64,000 nt of DNA from Metarhizobium sp964253915 (GTDB lineage Bacteria; Pseudomonadota; Alphaproteobacteria; Rhizobiales; Rhizobiaceae): the NCBI RefSeq assembly GCF_964253915.1, contig NZ_CAXUSG020000012.1, forward strand, positions 1 through 64,000, read 5' to 3'. Shown in pieces: positions 9,344 to 17,085 of this stretch. Under the pieces are notes generated by a model. The model searched no databases. It saw only the letters and a program-made list of their open reading frames with translations, and was not told where the DNA came from. The stretch's first letter is position 1. Every line of letters starts with the position of its first letter. A program made the translations under genes and the position numbers.

Positions 9344-10279
9344 ATGAACAGTTTCCGCCGTCTTCTTCCGTCTGCCACCAGCCTCATCGTCTTCGAGGCG
9401 GCGGGGCGGCATGAAAATTTCACCCGCGCCGCCGAAGAACTCGGCATGTCGCAGGCGGCGGTGTCTTATGCCGTGCGGGGGCTGGAGGAGCAGCTCGGGG
9501 TGCCGCTGTTCCATCGCGTCCACCGGGCGGTGGAGCTGACCGACGTCGGCGAACGTTTTCATGCCGACGTATCCGCCGGGCTGGCGCGCATCCAGAAATC
9601 CGCGGAGGATATCCGCGCCAAGGGCCGCGAGGTCAATGTGACGCTTGCCGCCTCGACCGCCTTTGCCTCGATGTGGATGCTGCCGCGCCTGCCGCGGCTG
9701 CGCCAGGACCTGCCGGAGGTCGATCTGCGCATCCAGACCAGCGTGCGTGAACTCGATCTGGAGGAGGAATCGATCCCGCTCGCCGTCCGCGGCGGTGGCG
9801 ATCCGGTGGACTGGCCGCGTTATCACACGGCGCTCCTGGCGCCGGAGGTGATCAACGCCGTTGCCAGCCCCGCTTTCGTCGAGGCGCACGGCATGCCGGA
9901 AACGCCGGCGGAGCTGGCGCGCCATCGCCTGATCTGGCTGGAAGAGCCTGTGCGCAAGGCCTGCGACTGGCCGGAATGGTTTGCCAGCGCCGGGGTCTCC
10001 TACACATCGCAGAGCAAGGGCCTGGTGATCAACGACTACGTGCTGGTCATCCAGGCGGTGCTGGCGGGGGAGGGCATCGCGCTCGGCTGGCAGCACCTGA
10101 CCGGGGGGCAGACGCGTTCCGGCGCGCTTTTACCGGTCGGCGGCCATGTGCTGGAAACCGGGCAGGCCTTCTACATCGTCTGGCCGCGCTCGCGCGAGCT
10201 GAACGCCCATGCCGCCCGCGTGCGCGACTGGTTGCTGCAGGAGGGACAGCGTGACCGGGAGGCTTCCGCTACTGGCTAG
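9344..10279 (+). CDS. LysR-family transcriptional regulator (GcvA-like)
   Basis: 311 aa: an N-terminal winged helix-turn-helix (about 12-70, with TRAAEELGMSQAAVSYAVR) and a LysR substrate-binding domain. The opening FRRLLPSATSLIVFEAAGRH is GcvA-like. Three in-frame ATGs exist (9329, 9338, 9344). I prefer 9344, because GGAAAAA lies just upstream of it while 9329 lacks a ribosome site and is covered by a perfect palindrome. Divergent from the MttB-family gene, its likely target. The stop codon TAG (10277-10279) is the first three bases of a dispersed palindromic repeat. Confidence 0.88.
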   Translation: MNSFRRLLPSATSLIVFEAAGRHENFTRAAEELGMSQAAVSYAVRGLEEQLGVPLFHRVHRAVELTDVGERFHADVSAGLARIQKSAEDIRAKGREVNVTLAASTAFASMWMLPRLPRLRQDLPEVDLRIQTSVRELDLEEESIPLAVRGGGDPVDWPRYHTALLAPEVINAVASPAFVEAHGMPETPAELARHRLIWLEEPVRKACDWPEWFASAGVSYTSQSKGLVINDYVLVIQAVLAGEGIALGWQHLTGGQTRSGALLPVGGHVLETGQAFYIVWPRSRELNAHAARVRDWLLQEGQRDREASATG

Positions 10280-10327
10280 AGCAATTCCAGCAAAAGCGCA
10301 TAGCGGTTTTACGTCCGGAATTGCCTG
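10277..10327. repeat. Dispersed palindromic repeat, family A, copy 1 (right arm degraded)
   Basis: Starts TAGAGCAATTCC and contains GGAATTGC at 10318-10325, with an inner CAAAA/TTTT pair. The same sequence occurs at 22721-22783 and 53143-53209. The terminal right arm (GCTCTA) is missing here. It lies between the convergent lysR and GGDEF-EAL genes and may act as a transcript end hairpin; its first three bases are the lysR stop codon. Confidence 0.85.
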
Positions 10328-10348
10328 GAAACAGCGAGATAAAGGGGA

Positions 10349-11716
10349 TCAGGCGAAGGCGGATTCGATGGCACCGGTGTTCTGATAGAAGCTGTGGACG
10401 CAATCGAGCGTCGCGGCGGCGTCGGCGGGGCGACCGTAGAAATAACCCTGCCCCATGGCACAGCCCATCGCCTTGAGTTTCTTGGCTTCGATGACGCTTT
10501 CGATGCCTTCCGCCACCACTTCCAGATCCAGCCCGTCGCACATGGCGACGATGGCCTTGACGATATGCTCGGAAGCACGGTCTGTGGTGATGCGCGAAAC
10601 GAAGGCCCGGTCGATCTTCACCTTGTCGAAGGTGAAATCGCGCAAGCGACCGAGACTCGACTGGCCGGTGCCGAAATCGTCGAGCGAGATGCGCACGCCG
10701 GCATGGCGTAGTTCGGAGATGATCTTCTGGGCGGTTTCCGCCGAGGTCATCACCGCAGTTTCGGTGATTTCAAGCTCCAGCCGGTGCGGATCGAGACCGA
10801 CGCGGCCGAGGATGGACAGGATATTGAGCGCCGTCGACGGATCCATCAGCTGCGCCGAGGACAGGTTGAACGACAGGAATAGGTCGCGCGGCCAGGAGAG
10901 CGCCGCCTCGGCAGCCTTGCGCAGCAGCGTTTCCGACAGCGCGTCGATAAAGCCGCGCTCTTCGGCCAGCGGCACGAAGACGGCGGGAGAAACGAAACCG
11001 AGATCGGCATCGTTCCAGCGCGCCAGGGCTTCGAAACCGAGCACCGTATTGTTTTCAAGATTGACGATCGGCTGGAAATGCACGTCGACGGCATCGTTGA
11101 TGATGGCGTTGCGCAGCGCTTGCTCGATCTGGGTCGCCCGTTTCATTTCCTGGGCGATTTCGCGGGAATAGACGGTGATTTGCCCGCGACCGCGGCGCTT
11201 GGAGCGATAAAGCGCGGTTTCGGCGCTCTTCAGCAGGTCCTCGAATTCCTCGCCGGCGAAGGGATAGACGGCAAAACCGATGGAGGCGGACAGGCGCACG
11301 TTGCGGTCGCCGAGATCGTAGGGGGCCGACAGCACTTCCTTGATCATCTGGCCGACCCGCTCGGCGCTGAAGCGCTCGAAGATCAGCGGCAGCACAAAGG
11401 CGAACTCGTCGCCGCCATGGCGGGTCACGGTGGCGCCGTCGGGTACGCAGGCCTTCAGGCGGTGCGCGACCTGGCAGAGAATCTCGTCGCCGGCCGCCGT
11501 TCCGAAAAGATCGTTGATCGGCTTGAAGCCGTCGAGGTTGGCAATGCCGATGGTGAAGGGTGCGGGGTCGTCGGCACGCTCTGCCGCCAGCATGCGCACC
11601 TTGTCGCGCATCCTGTAGCGATTGCCGAGACCGGTCAGCGGATCGGTGTAGGCCATCGCCTGCAGCTCGTTCTGGCTCACCTGCGGCAATGTCTGATCGC
11701 CCGACTTCATGAACAC
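10349..11716 (-). CDS. GGDEF-EAL bifunctional cyclic di-GMP protein
   Basis: 455 aa cytoplasmic protein with no membrane segment. A diguanylate cyclase domain (about 20-185) carries an intact GGDEF at 101-105. The inhibitory I-site, RxxD five residues earlier, is replaced by PDGA, so product inhibition is probably lost. An EAL phosphodiesterase domain (about 195-445) has EAL at 229-231, DDFGTG at 346-351 and AEGIES at about 402-407, all consistent with activity. There is no sensory domain beyond a short N-terminus. The start is the GTG at 11716: AAGGAGG ends 9 nt upstream, against 15 nt for the ATG at 11710. It lies downstream of the PAS-receiver gene on the same strand, 123 bp away. Confidence 0.92.
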   Translation of the reverse strand: MFMKSGDQTLPQVSQNELQAMAYTDPLTGLGNRYRMRDKVRMLAAERADDPAPFTIGIANLDGFKPINDLFGTAAGDEILCQVAHRLKACVPDGATVTRHGGDEFAFVLPLIFERFSAERVGQMIKEVLSAPYDLGDRNVRLSASIGFAVYPFAGEEFEDLLKSAETALYRSKRRGRGQITVYSREIAQEMKRATQIEQALRNAIINDAVDVHFQPIVNLENNTVLGFEALARWNDADLGFVSPAVFVPLAEERGFIDALSETLLRKAAEAALSWPRDLFLSFNLSSAQLMDPSTALNILSILGRVGLDPHRLELEITETAVMTSAETAQKIISELRHAGVRISLDDFGTGQSSLGRLRDFTFDKVKIDRAFVSRITTDRASEHIVKAIVAMCDGLDLEVVAEGIESVIEAKKLKAMGCAMGQGYFYGRPADAAATLDCVHSFYQNTGAIESAFA

Positions 11717-11839
11717 GTCCTAGGACCTCCTTCCAATATCGAAAGGATGAGCCTGAATTCTTAAAAAAATCATAGCTTTTTGTGCCTCCGCCCTAGAGGA
11801 TCTATCCCGTAAATTAGGGGGTTGACGTCGCATTTCGGA

Positions 11840-13513
11840 TCAGCCGGCAGCAATCGACGGTTTGGGAGAACGATAGGTCTCGAAAACCGCAATCAGGCCA
11901 TCCGGGCTGATCGGTTTCAGGATGACATCGTCCATGCCGGCGTCCAGGCAGGCCTTGTGGTCGCGGTCGAACGCCTGGGGCAGCACGCCGATGATCGGCG
12001 TGCGATAGGATTGCCCCGCCTCCCGCTCGCGGATTTTCTGCGTCGCCTCGTAGCCGTTGAGCACGGGCAATGTCGTATCCATCAGCACGATGGCCGGCCG
12101 GTGGCGTTCCCAGAGATCGACGGCATCGTTGCCGTCGGCGGCCAGAACATAACTCAGCCGGAGACCTTCGAGGATCTGGGAGAAGACAATCCGGTTGACG
12201 TCGTTGTCCTCGGCGACGAGGACGTCGACCTGCGATTCCGGTGGCGCTTCCGTCGCAATGCTCCAGTCGTCCGTTGGCGGCGCGGGCAAGGAGGGGGCGT
12301 CGCGGCGGCGGTTGAAATGCCGGGCGATGAGATAAGCGAGCTGCGTCGTCAGCTGGAAACCATCCAGCGTCAGGACATCGATACCGTGTTCTCTGGCGAT
12401 CTCCAGACTGCGGAAATCCATCTGCGTATCGATGACGACCAGATCGACCGCGAGACCGACGGAGCGGGCCATGTCGAGGAAGGCCGCCTGCTCGTCCTCG
12501 CCGTGGACAGTGCAGGCTTCGATACCGAAGCGGCCGAGCGTGCGCATCGCAGCGCTCTCCACCAGCGTGTCGGCAGTGACGAGCAGGACCTTGCGGCCGG
12601 TGAACTGTTCCGGCGATACGATTTCGACCTGCGCGGAGGGCGGAAAATCGACGGGTGACAAGCTGGTCACCGTGTTCGAGGGGTCACCTTCGACTTTGAC
12701 GCCGCCACTGGCGCCGGCCAGGGCGAGTTCGGAAATGTCTTCGACGCTGGTCACCAGGAAATATCGTCCTGGCTTGCCGATGCGCTGCTTGCGGGTGATG
12801 ACCGACATTTCCGCACCGTCGGAGCGCACCAACACTTCGGCGATCATCGCCGGCATGCCGGTCTCCATCACGTGCCGGTCGGCGCGGTCGAAGTGGACGG
12901 CTGCTTCCGGCACGAGGATATCGTAGACGGTCCGGCCGATCAGCTGTTCGACACCCATGCCGCGCAGGGTGCAATAGGCCTTGTTGGCCGCGACATAGGT
13001 GAGATTGCGGTCCTTGACGAAAACCGGGAAGGGCAGCGTATCGAGGATTTCTTCGGTGAGCTGCACCCGTTCCAGGTCGGCGCGCCATTGCTCCTCGCGC
13101 TTTTTCTGTTCCGATACGTCGACGAACAGGCACACGCCATAGCCGCTCGGCAGGCGGCGCTTGACGATACGGGTCCAGCGGTCCGGGCCGTGGCGTTCGG
13201 TCTGGTCGGAGCGCTCGCGCCAGTGGCTGGCGATGCGCTCGGCGATCCAGTCCTCGCGGCAGAGGTTGCTGCGGTCGCGCGTGGCGTAACGGAAACGTAT
13301 GCCGCTATCATAGAGGGCGCCGAGAAAATCCCTGAGGCGCGTGCCCGGCTCCACGAACTGCGAATTCACCGGAAAATAACCGAGAACCTGCCGGCTGGCG
13401 AAAATCAGGAGGTCGTTCTTGTCGTACACGATGAACGCCGCCGACAAGGCGTCGCCGACCGTATTCAGTGTATCGATTTGAATGGCTGCGTCATCAGACG
13501 CTTCGTCATTCAT
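11840..13513 (-). CDS. PAS-PAS-receiver protein lacking a histidine kinase domain
   Basis: 557 aa, soluble. Two PAS domains (about 15-138 and 153-262) are followed by a degenerate receiver-like domain (306-402), which keeps one Asp at 362 but lacks the acidic pair and the conserved Lys. A complete receiver (428-548) follows with E435/D436, phospho-acceptor D479 in VLMDTTLP, and K533 in ILKPIS. No DHp or HATPase region lies between PAS and receivers, although the layout otherwise resembles a hybrid kinase. The start is the ATG at 13513 behind AGGGAG; a reading from 13630 would add 39 residues of intergenic sequence. Divergent from mutL. Likely a phosphorelay intermediate or a sensor whose kinase was lost; the partner is unknown. 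Confidence 0.85.
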   Translation of the reverse strand: MNDEASDDAAIQIDTLNTVGDALSAAFIVYDKNDLLIFASRQVLGYFPVNSQFVEPGTRLRDFLGALYDSGIRFRYATRDRSNLCREDWIAERIASHWRERSDQTERHGPDRWTRIVKRRLPSGYGVCLFVDVSEQKKREEQWRADLERVQLTEEILDTLPFPVFVKDRNLTYVAANKAYCTLRGMGVEQLIGRTVYDILVPEAAVHFDRADRHVMETGMPAMIAEVLVRSDGAEMSVITRKQRIGKPGRYFLVTSVEDISELALAGASGGVKVEGDPSNTVTSLSPVDFPPSAQVEIVSPEQFTGRKVLLVTADTLVESAAMRTLGRFGIEACTVHGEDEQAAFLDMARSVGLAVDLVVIDTQMDFRSLEIAREHGIDVLTLDGFQLTTQLAYLIARHFNRRRDAPSLPAPPTDDWSIATEAPPESQVDVLVAEDNDVNRIVFSQILEGLRLSYVLAADGNDAVDLWERHRPAIVLMDTTLPVLNGYEATQKIREREAGQSYRTPIIGVLPQAFDRDHKACLDAGMDDVILKPISPDGLIAVFETYRSPKPSIAAG

Positions 13514-13887
13514 TCTGAACTCCCTGCGGCACATCCTGAAAAGGGTGTGCGAACCATGTCTTCCCGAAATAGTCGGGCAGGCTTGCCCACGGCTTGATCG
13601 TGGCGCCTCTTTGCAAACAAGAACGAACATGCTGGCGGTGGCCTCGAAACAGGAGCGACGCGATGGGCATGACGGCTCCAGCTTGCCGTCATCAGGTCGG
13701 CCGGGTTTTCGTCCGGCATCCTGCTTTGTCGTTTCAAGATGATGCGAGAATTGTCATATTTATGTTAAGGCGGTCTTAAAGAAGCGGTGGGTGCATCGGT
13801 TGAGGCAAGGCCGCCGGATTTTCCGGCAATCGTGCACAAGTCGCATTGCAGCTTTCCAGCGGCTGCCGAATCCGGATAAAATCGGCC
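13514..13887. other. Intergenic region between PAS-receiver gene and mutL
   Basis: 374 bp with no convincing gene. The only notable signal is the TTAA-N7-TTAA motif at 13765-13779. Promoters for both divergent genes must lie here, but I cannot place them with confidence. Confidence 0.6.
13765..13779. promoter_or_regulatory. Candidate CtrA binding site
   Basis: TTAAGGCGGTCTTAA matches the alphaproteobacterial CtrA consensus TTAA-N7-TTAA exactly. It lies 109 bp upstream of mutL and 252 bp upstream of the divergent PAS-receiver gene. The 8 fixed A/T positions are rare in this GC-rich DNA. Binding is not shown. Confidence 0.45.
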
Positions 13888-15714
13888 ATGTCCATCAAGC
13901 AGCTTTCCGAAACGATCATCAACCAGATTGCCGCCGGCGAAGTCATCGAGCGGCCGGCGAGTGCCGCCAAGGAACTAATCGAAAACGCCATCGATGCCGG
14001 CGCCAGCCGCATCGAAATCGCCACCGCCGGCGGCGGCAAGAGCCTGCTGCGGGTTACCGACAACGGCGGCGGCATGGGGCCGGACGACCTGGCGCTGGCG
14101 ATCCGCCGGCATTGCACCTCGAAGATTTCCGAGACGCTGACCGATATCCGCACACTCGGTTTCCGCGGCGAAGCGCTGCCGTCGATTGGCTCGGTTGCCC
14201 GCCTGTCGATCACCAGCCGGTTGCCCGGCAGTGCCGAGGGGGCGGAGGTTTCGGTAACCGGCGGAAAACTGTCGGCGGTCAAGCCGGCGGCAACGAATGC
14301 CGGCACCATCGTCGAGGTGCGCGACCTGTTTTTCGCCACGCCGGCCCGGCTGAAATTCCTCAAGACCGAAAAGGCCGAGGCCGGCGCGATCACCGAAGTG
14401 GTGAAGCGCATGGCGATCGCTTTCCCCCATATCCGTTTCGTGCTGTCGGGCGCCGACCGCTCGACGCTGGAGTTCCCGGCCACCGGCGACGATCGCCTGG
14501 CGCGCATGGCGCAGGTGCTCGGCAAGGAGTTCCGCGACAACGCCATCGAGATCGATGCGGTCAGGGAAGATGTGCGGCTCACCGGCTTCGCCGGCGTGCC
14601 GACCTTCAATCGCGGCAACTCCGCCCATCAATATGCTTTCATCAACGGCCGGCCGGTGCAGGACAAGCTGATCCTCTCGGCGATCCGCGGCGCCTATGCC
14701 GAAACCGTACCGCAGGGCCGCTATCCGGTGGCGGTGCTGTCGATCGATATCGATCCGGCGCTGGTCGACGTCAACGTTCACCCGGCAAAATCCGATGTCC
14801 GTTTCCGCGATCCCGGCCTCATCCGCGGCCTGATCGTCGGCGCCATCCGCGAGGCCCTGGCGCAGAATGGCGACCGGGCGGCGACCACCGGCGCTGACGG
14901 CATGATGCGCGCCTTCCGGCCGGGCTTCCAGCCCACCTACCAGCAGCCGGCGCCGGCAGCCAACTGGTCGCGCGAGGCGTCGCCCTATCGTCCGTTCGAA
15001 CCGGCCCCCGTTTCCGGCGGTTTCGGCGAGCGGCCGCAGGCCAGTTTTTCGGATTTCGCGACACCTGCCGCCCGCAGCGACCGCCCACCGGTCGAGCCTG
15101 TCACCGCAGCAGCAACACCTGAGCCGGTGCGGCACTATCCGCTTGGCGCCGCCCGCGCCCAGCTGCACGAAAACTACATCGTTGCGCAGACGGAAAACGG
15201 CCTTGTCATCGTCGATCAGCACGCCGCCCATGAGCGGCTGGTCTATGAGGAACTGCGCAAGGCGCTGCGCGATCGCCGCCTGCCGTCGCAGGTTTTGCTC
15301 ATTCCCGAAATCGTCGATCTGCCGGAGGAAGACTGCGACCGGCTGATGGTCCACAGCGAAGAATTCGACCGCCTGGGTTTCGCCATCGAGCGTTTCGGCC
15401 CCGGCGCGGTTGCGGTGCGGGAAACGCCGGCCGTGCTCGGCGAGGTCGATGCCCCTGGCCTGGTGCGGCAGCTCGCCGACGAGATCGCCGAATGGGATAC
15501 GGCATCAGGGCTTTCCGCCAAGCTCGAACATGTCGCTGCCACCATGGCCTGCCACGGTTCAGTGCGTTCCGGACGGCGCTTGCGCCCGGAGGAAATGAAC
15601 GCGCTGTTGCGGCAGATGGAGGCGACCCCCGGCTCCGGCCAGTGCAATCACGGCCGGCCGACCTACATCGAACTCAAGCTTTCCGACATCGAGCGGCTGT
15701 TCGGCCGAAGCTGA
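13888..15714 (+). CDS. mutL: DNA mismatch repair protein MutL
   Basis: 608 aa. The N-terminal GHKL ATPase (about 1-330) shows NQIAAGEVIERP, ELIENAIDAGA, DNGGGM and TLGFRGEALPSI. A Pro/Ala-rich linker (about 340-415) joins the C-terminal dimerisation domain, which contains D443-QHA-x2-E449-x4-E454, an exact DQHA(X)2E(X)4E endonuclease motif, and a downstream CNHGRPT. This fits organisms without MutH, in which MutL itself nicks the new strand. The ATG at 13888 is the family start; an in-frame reading from 13846 is upstream noise. Followed 80 bp later by the DUF2093 gene. Confidence 0.97.
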   Translation: MSIKQLSETIINQIAAGEVIERPASAAKELIENAIDAGASRIEIATAGGGKSLLRVTDNGGGMGPDDLALAIRRHCTSKISETLTDIRTLGFRGEALPSIGSVARLSITSRLPGSAEGAEVSVTGGKLSAVKPAATNAGTIVEVRDLFFATPARLKFLKTEKAEAGAITEVVKRMAIAFPHIRFVLSGADRSTLEFPATGDDRLARMAQVLGKEFRDNAIEIDAVREDVRLTGFAGVPTFNRGNSAHQYAFINGRPVQDKLILSAIRGAYAETVPQGRYPVAVLSIDIDPALVDVNVHPAKSDVRFRDPGLIRGLIVGAIREALAQNGDRAATTGADGMMRAFRPGFQPTYQQPAPAANWSREASPYRPFEPAPVSGGFGERPQASFSDFATPAARSDRPPVEPVTAAATPEPVRHYPLGAARAQLHENYIVAQTENGLVIVDQHAAHERLVYEELRKALRDRRLPSQVLLIPEIVDLPEEDCDRLMVHSEEFDRLGFAIERFGPGAVAVRETPAVLGEVDAPGLVRQLADEIAEWDTASGLSAKLEHVAATMACHGSVRSGRRLRPEEMNALLRQMEATPGSGQCNHGRPTYIELKLSDIERLFGRS

Positions 15715-15794
15715 CGCAAAAGCGCGGGAAAAAGCTGGAAATCCGCCTTGCCAGAGAGTATGGCAATCCGATGATACGCGGCAGGAGAGTGCGC

Positions 15795-16025
15795 ATGAAC
15801 CGTTTCGAAGGCAGCGGAAACCGCGAGGCGAAGCTCAAATATCTCGATGCCGATTTCCAGATCCTGCTGCCGGGCGCCTATGTCATCTGTGCCATGACCG
15901 GCAACCAGATCCCGCTCGACGAGTTGCGTTACTGGAGCGCCGCGCGCCAAGAGGCTTATGTCGATGCCGGGGCCTCCTTCGAGGCGGAAAAGCGCGCTGG
16001 CGCCCTGCCAATCCAGAACCCGTGA
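15795..16025 (+). CDS. DUF2093 family protein
   Basis: 76 aa, soluble, with the DUF2093 core YLDADFQILLPGAYV and CAMTGNQIPLDELRYWS. The family is found almost only in Rhizobiales and has no known function; it regularly follows mutL. The ATG at 15795 has AGGAGA six bases upstream, which favours it over the in-frame ATG at 15771. The product is probably cytoplasmic; no cofactor motif is visible. Confidence 0.85.
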   Translation: MNRFEGSGNREAKLKYLDADFQILLPGAYVICAMTGNQIPLDELRYWSAARQEAYVDAGASFEAEKRAGALPIQNP

Positions 16026-16108
16026 TCCGTTTGGCGCAGGAATAAGTGTCAATCGCGGTACCCGGTTAGACCGCCGATCCCGTCAATAAACCTATCCGAC
16101 GTGCTTAG

Positions 16109-16131
16109 ATCCTCGGCACAAGGCCGAGGAT
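16109..16131. repeat. Short perfect hairpin, ATCCTCGG-N7-CCGAGGAT
   Basis: An 8-bp perfect inverted repeat with a 7-nt loop in the gap between the DUF2093 gene and the PRC-barrel gene. The sequence resembles a hairpin frequently scattered in rhizobial intergenic DNA (from memory). No second copy was noticed in this window. It has no T-tract, so it is not a classical terminator. Confidence 0.5.
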
Positions 16132-16157
16132 GACGGCAGGTGGGACTATACCCCATC

Positions 16158-16191
16158 AAAAAGAAAAAGGCGGCGCTTGCGCACCGCCTCT
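16158..16191 (-). terminator. Rho-independent terminator of the PRC-barrel gene
   Basis: Read on the minus strand: an AGGCG...CGCCT stem with an inner GCGC-AA-GCGC helix, followed by TTTTTCTTTTT. It lies 40-75 bp past the stop of the PRC-barrel gene. Confidence 0.8.
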
Positions 16192-16232
16192 TCCAAGTGA
16201 ACGGACAAGCCGTCCCGCGTTCCTGACCAGGA

Positions 16233-16862
16233 TCACTCTGCCGGGGGCGTGGCCGTCGTATCCGTGGTCGTCGACGAGGTGGTTGTGCTGTCCGTCGGGG
16301 TCATGCCGACGCCGGTGGTCGCGTTGCTGCGTTCGGCGGTCTGCATGGCCAGGGTCTTGAATTCCGGCGCAGCCTTCAGGCTTTCGGCCGTTTCCGTGGT
16401 CGTCAGCTTCAGGTCGGAGCCTTCCGCATCCTGCGACACGGCGACATTCTGGATCGGAACGGCGACGTATTTTTCGCCGATGCCAAGGAAGCCGCCGACG
16501 CCGATCACCGCAGCAACAATGCCGCCATCCTTCTTCAGGATGAGGTCGTTGATGTCACCGACATTTTCGTTTGCGCCATTATAGACCGGCTGGCCGATAT
16601 AGGTGTTGGCGCTGATTTCGTCGGGAGACTGCTGGGTCAGGTAGGTATCACCGGCTGCTGCCGTCTGATTGGTGGTGTCGGCCGTCGCCGGCGTGTTTGC
16701 CGCAGCGTCAGGCGTTGCCTCCGGGGTTGTCGTTGCCGCGCCGTCCATCGTCTGGGACTGCGTGGTCGTGTCCATCGGTTTCGTCGTGTCTTGGGCATAG
16801 GTGGCGGTGGCTCCCATGAGAAGAGCACCGGCAGCCGCTGTGGTGAGGAGTTTCTTGAGCAT
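16233..16862 (-). CDS. Secreted PRC-barrel domain protein
   Basis: 209 aa. The signal peptide is clear (MLKKLL, then Ala-rich, cleavage after ATYAQ). A long low-complexity Thr/Ala/Asp segment (about 25-80) precedes a PRC-barrel (about 90-165, with YIGQPVYNGANENVGDINDL and KYVAVPI) and ends in a Thr/Ser-rich tail. PRC-barrel proteins of this type in rhizobia are periplasmic and often stress-induced; no molecular function is established. The ATG at 16862 gives a proper signal peptide, a longer reading does not. The upstream EcfG-like motif and the downstream terminator make it a single-gene unit. Confidence 0.85.
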   Translation of the reverse strand: MLKKLLTTAAAGALLMGATATYAQDTTKPMDTTTQSQTMDGAATTTPEATPDAAANTPATADTTNQTAAAGDTYLTQQSPDEISANTYIGQPVYNGANENVGDINDLILKKDGGIVAAVIGVGGFLGIGEKYVAVPIQNVAVSQDAEGSDLKLTTTETAESLKAAPEFKTLAMQTAERSNATTGVGMTPTDSTTTSSTTTDTTATPPAE

Positions 16863-16950
16863 GATAAACCTGCCTTTCCAGATGTCATCGGTTGTCGTCA
16901 GACCCGGAAGTGACCAATTTTTAGTCTCATCCGCGCCGGTTCGATGCAAA

Positions 16951-16976
16951 AACTGAAAAGCAGAGGATTTGGTTCC
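16951..16976 (-). promoter_or_regulatory. EcfG/RpoE2-like general stress promoter
   Basis: On the minus strand GGAAC-N17-AGTT, 89-114 bp ahead of the PRC-barrel start. The alphaproteobacterial general-stress sigma factor consensus is GGAAC-N16/17-CGTT, so there is one mismatch. PRC-barrel genes are frequent members of that regulon. Confidence 0.4.
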
Positions 16977-17026
16977 GAAATGTTATTCGGAAAATTTTCG
17001 GAACTTTTTGCCGTTTTAGAATGTGA

Positions 17027-17054
17027 AAAGCGGCGGAATAGCTGCCGCCGCTTT
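17027..17054 (-). terminator. Terminator of the dgo operon
   Basis: A perfect 10-bp stem AAAGCGGCGG / CCGCCGCTTT with an 8-nt loop, 32 bp after the lactonase stop (minus strand), ending in TTTTC. It closes the four-gene sugar operon. Confidence 0.8.
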
Positions 17055-17085
17055 GAATTTTGCGCAATATTTGTCCGAGACCGGC

